A DNA stretch of 64,000 nt from positions 108,359 to 172,358 of the forward strand of contig JBGSVE010000065.1 in NCBI GenBank assembly GCA_041753075.1, given 5' to 3'. The DNA comes from UBA6163 sp041753075 (GTDB lineage Bacteria; Planctomycetota; Planctomycetia; Pirellulales; Pirellulaceae). Below, piece by piece: positions 61,813-64,000 of this stretch. The notes below the pieces were generated by a model. The model did no database searches. It had not been told where the DNA came from and saw only the letters and a list, made by a program, of their open reading frames with translations. Made by a program: the position numbers and the translations under genes. The stretch's first letter is position 1, and every line of letters starts with the position of its first letter.

Positions 61813-64000
61813 ATGAATCCTCAGAAGTTTCGTGTTGAAAAGAAAATTGGCAACAGCGTGTTGTCGTTTGAGACCGGCCAATTGGCCAAGCAAGCCGAAG
61901 CTTGCGTAATCGTTCAGTACGGCGAAACCGTCGTCATCTCGGCGGTCGCCACCGGCTCGCCTCGCCCAGGTATCGATTTCTTTCCGCTGACTTGCGATTA
62001 CCGCGAGCGATTGGCCGCTGCGGGCAAGTTCCCCGGTGGATTTTTGAAGCGTGAAGGTCGACCCAGTACCAAGGAAACGTTGTCCAGTCGGTTGATGGAT
62101 CGGCCCATTCGGCCTTTGTTTCCCAAGGGCTTCCAGGACGAAGTCCAGATTCAATCGTTTGTCGCCTCGAGTGACATGCAAAACGATGGCGACATCTTGG
62201 CAATGAACGGTGCCGCCGCCGCGTTGCTAATCAGTACGCTACCGTTCGAAGGGCCGATTGCCTCGGTTCGCGTAGGCAAAATCGATGGCCAACTTGTCGC
62301 CTTTCCGACACACAGCGATCTCGAAGGCAGCGAGCTGGACATGATCGTCAGCGGCTCAAAAGATCAAGTCGCGATGATCGAAGGCTTTGCCCAGGAAATG
62401 CCCGAAGACGAAATGATGGAAGCGATTCATTTTGCTCATGCCACCATTCGCGAAGTTATCGATCTGCAGAACGAGCTGTTAGCGAAAGTCAATCCGACAC
62501 GACGCGCTTACACCGCGCCCGCCGATGATGGACTGATGGATCGACTCTGTGGGGCGTACTACGAAGATTTCAAGCAAGCCAAGCAGACGACCGGCAAGGC
62601 CGACCGCGCCGCCGCCGTTCGCTCACTTCGCGATCGCGCGATGAGCGAAGTCATTCCCGATCCCTCCGCACAAGGTGCAATCGATGCGGGACGCTTCAAG
62701 TCCGTCTGGCACGAATTCGAGGAAAAGATCGTTCGCGACTTGATTCTTGCCGGCACGCGTCCCGATGGTCGTGATCGCGTCAGCCTGCGTCCGATCTATT
62801 GCGAAACCGACTTGCTGCCTCGCGTTCACGGTTCAGCGTTATTCCAACGTGGCGAAACTCAAGCGCTAGTTACCATCACACTGGGAACCGCACGCGATGA
62901 ACAACGCGTCGATGGTTTGCAAGAAGAATTCAGCAAGAAATTCATGCTGGATTACAACTTCCCTTCATTCTCGGTCGGCGAATGTCGTCCGATTCGTGGC
63001 CCTGGACGACGAGAAATCGGTCACGGTGCGCTGGCTGAACGAAGCGTTGCACCAGTATTACCTTCGCCCGAAGAATTCCCCTACACGATTCGTGTTATCA
63101 GCGACATCTTGGAATCCAACGGCAGTAGCTCGATGGCGTCGGTTTGTGGAGCGACGCTGGGTCTGATGGCCGCAGGTGTTCCGATCACGAACCCCGTCGC
63201 CGGAATTTCGGTCGGCCTCGTTCGCAGCTCGGATGATAATTGGTGCTTGTTGACCGATATTCTTGGCGACGAAGACCACTACGGCGACATGGACTTCAAA
63301 ATCGCCGGAACCCAAAACGGTATCACCGGTATCCAACTCGATCTGAAGGTCACCGGTATCAACGATGACATTATCCGTGCCACGCTCAAGCAATCACGCG
63401 AAGCTAGGATCGAGATTCTGCGCAAGATGTTGACCACGATTTCGCGTCCCCGCCGCGAAACCGCACCGACAGCACCACGGTTGCTGCGGACCAAAATTTC
63501 GCCTGACAAGATCGGTGCATTGATTGGTCCCGGCGGCAAAAACATTCGTAGCATCCAGGAAAAAACCGGCACGGTTATCGAAGTCGATGATGACGGTACC
63601 GTTTTGGTCGCTAGCGCCAACCGCGAAGCCGCCGCCGAAGCGATGCGACAAGTCGAAGCCTGCACCGCAACCGTCCAGATCGGCAAGATCTACGACGGCG
63701 TGGTCAGCAGCATCAAAGACTTCGGTGCGTTTGTCGAAATTCTGCCTGGTCGTGATGGATTGGTTCACATCAGCGAACTATCCAGCGGCTACATCAGCAG
63801 CGTCGACAAGGTCGTTGGTGTGGGCGACTCGATGAAGGTCTTGGTCATCGATGTTGATGAGCACGACCGCGTCAAGCTCAGCCGGCGCAAGGCGCTCGAA
63901 GAACTTGGTCTCGAAGACGAGATGGCCGCCATGGTGTCTGAAGACGACCGCGGCGAACGTGGCCCCGAACGCGAGCGCAGCAGCGAAGACCGTCCTCGTC
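61813..64000 (+). CDS. pnp: Polyribonucleotide nucleotidyltransferase (3' end cut by window)
   Basis: At least 729 codons, open at the window end. An AAGGA site lies upstream of the ATG giving MNPQKFRVEKKIG. PNPase degrades RNA from the 3' end using phosphate, in the degradosome or alone. The first RNase PH domain starts VLSFETGQLAKQAEACVIVQ and contains FFPLTCDYRERLAAAGKFPG. The second contains DFNFPSFSVGE-like YNFPSFSVGECRPIRGPGRR, SDILESNGSSSMASVCG and KIAGTQNGITGIQLDLK. A KH domain (GALIGPGGKNIRSIQEKTG) and an S1 domain (YDGVVSSIKDFGAFVEILPG) follow. The last residues seen are acidic/Arg-rich and may be an extension beyond S1. Confidence 0.96.
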   Translation, partial: MNPQKFRVEKKIGNSVLSFETGQLAKQAEACVIVQYGETVVISAVATGSPRPGIDFFPLTCDYRERLAAAGKFPGGFLKREGRPSTKETLSSRLMDRPIRPLFPKGFQDEVQIQSFVASSDMQNDGDILAMNGAAAALLISTLPFEGPIASVRVGKIDGQLVAFPTHSDLEGSELDMIVSGSKDQVAMIEGFAQEMPEDEMMEAIHFAHATIREVIDLQNELLAKVNPTRRAYTAPADDGLMDRLCGAYYEDFKQAKQTTGKADRAAAVRSLRDRAMSEVIPDPSAQGAIDAGRFKSVWHEFEEKIVRDLILAGTRPDGRDRVSLRPIYCETDLLPRVHGSALFQRGETQALVTITLGTARDEQRVDGLQEEFSKKFMLDYNFPSFSVGECRPIRGPGRREIGHGALAERSVAPVLPSPEEFPYTIRVISDILESNGSSSMASVCGATLGLMAAGVPITNPVAGISVGLVRSSDDNWCLLTDILGDEDHYGDMDFKIAGTQNGITGIQLDLKVTGINDDIIRATLKQSREARIEILRKMLTTISRPRRETAPTAPRLLRTKISPDKIGALIGPGGKNIRSIQEKTGTVIEVDDDGTVLVASANREAAAEAMRQVEACTATVQIGKIYDGVVSSIKDFGAFVEILPGRDGLVHISELSSGYISSVDKVVGVGDSMKVLVIDVDEHDRVKLSRRKALEELGLEDEMAAMVSEDDRGERGPERERSSEDRPR

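Overview
The window looks like a chromosomal stretch from a planctomycete of the Pirellulaceae / Rhodopirellula type. The evidence is a set of lineage-typical proteins: a BBP7-type outer-membrane barrel, a planctomycete PSCyt1-type cytochrome, and three secreted-protein genes whose N-termini carry the motifs LESRRLLA, LEPRQLMA or LEQRRLFA and whose C-termini carry dockerin-like repeats. Bacterial tetrahydromethanopterin C1 genes, eukaryotic-type Ser/Thr kinases and moderately high GC fit the same picture. I found no tRNA, rRNA or CRISPR array.

Layout. 1-2121 is the 3' part of a membrane Ser/Thr kinase with an extracytoplasmic sensor region. 2212-10020 (minus strand) is a tightly packed operon: a 3-hydroxyacyl-CoA dehydrogenase-like protein, a small membrane-anchored protein, a CrtI/CrtISO-like FAD oxidoreductase, methenyl-H4MPT cyclohydrolase (mch), a RimK-like ATP-grasp ligase, an OleC-like AMP-ligase and a decayed Na+/Ca2+ exchanger. 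Five of the junctions have short stop/start overlaps. 10.2-19.0 kb is an accessory zone: a DUF4430 lipoprotein, an orphan ribbon-helix-helix antitoxin beside a MITE-like element, a surface protein built from about six tandem Hcp-like domains and broken by a 1-nt frameshift, hairpin repeats, abutting remnants of an IS110 and an IS66 element, and a decayed second surface protein.

19.0-25.1 kb (minus) holds a second kinase, accD, an SSS symporter, a Gfo/Idh/MocA oxidoreductase and a secreted EEP-type nuclease/phosphatase. 25.2-32.3 kb (minus) holds a 1703-aa metzincin-like surface protein and a BBP7 porin-like protein with a Cys/Gly-rich insert. 32.6-39.8 kb holds lineage-specific membrane proteins, an HDOD protein and malate dehydrogenase. 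39.9-45.9 kb (plus) is a five-gene cassette: two TPR-type proteins, ExbB and two ExbD proteins. It is followed by XerD, GalE, a di-haem-motif PSCyt1 protein with a degenerate peptidase-like C-terminus, and a glycan cluster (two GT4 glycosyltransferases, a methyltransferase, a polysaccharide deacetylase). 53.9-64.0 kb holds aroF, a methyltransferase, scpB, a fasciclin protein, a UGT-like glycosyltransferase translationally linked to an FHA-GAF-sigma54 activator, cysC, rpsO and pnp (open at the window end).

The most unusual items are the tandem Hcp-repeat surface protein outside any visible type VI secretion locus, the mch operon mixing C1-carrier genes with lipid/isoprenoid-type enzymes, and the hairpin/MITE-like repeats around surface-protein genes. 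All assignments come from reading the translated sequence; no database search was run.
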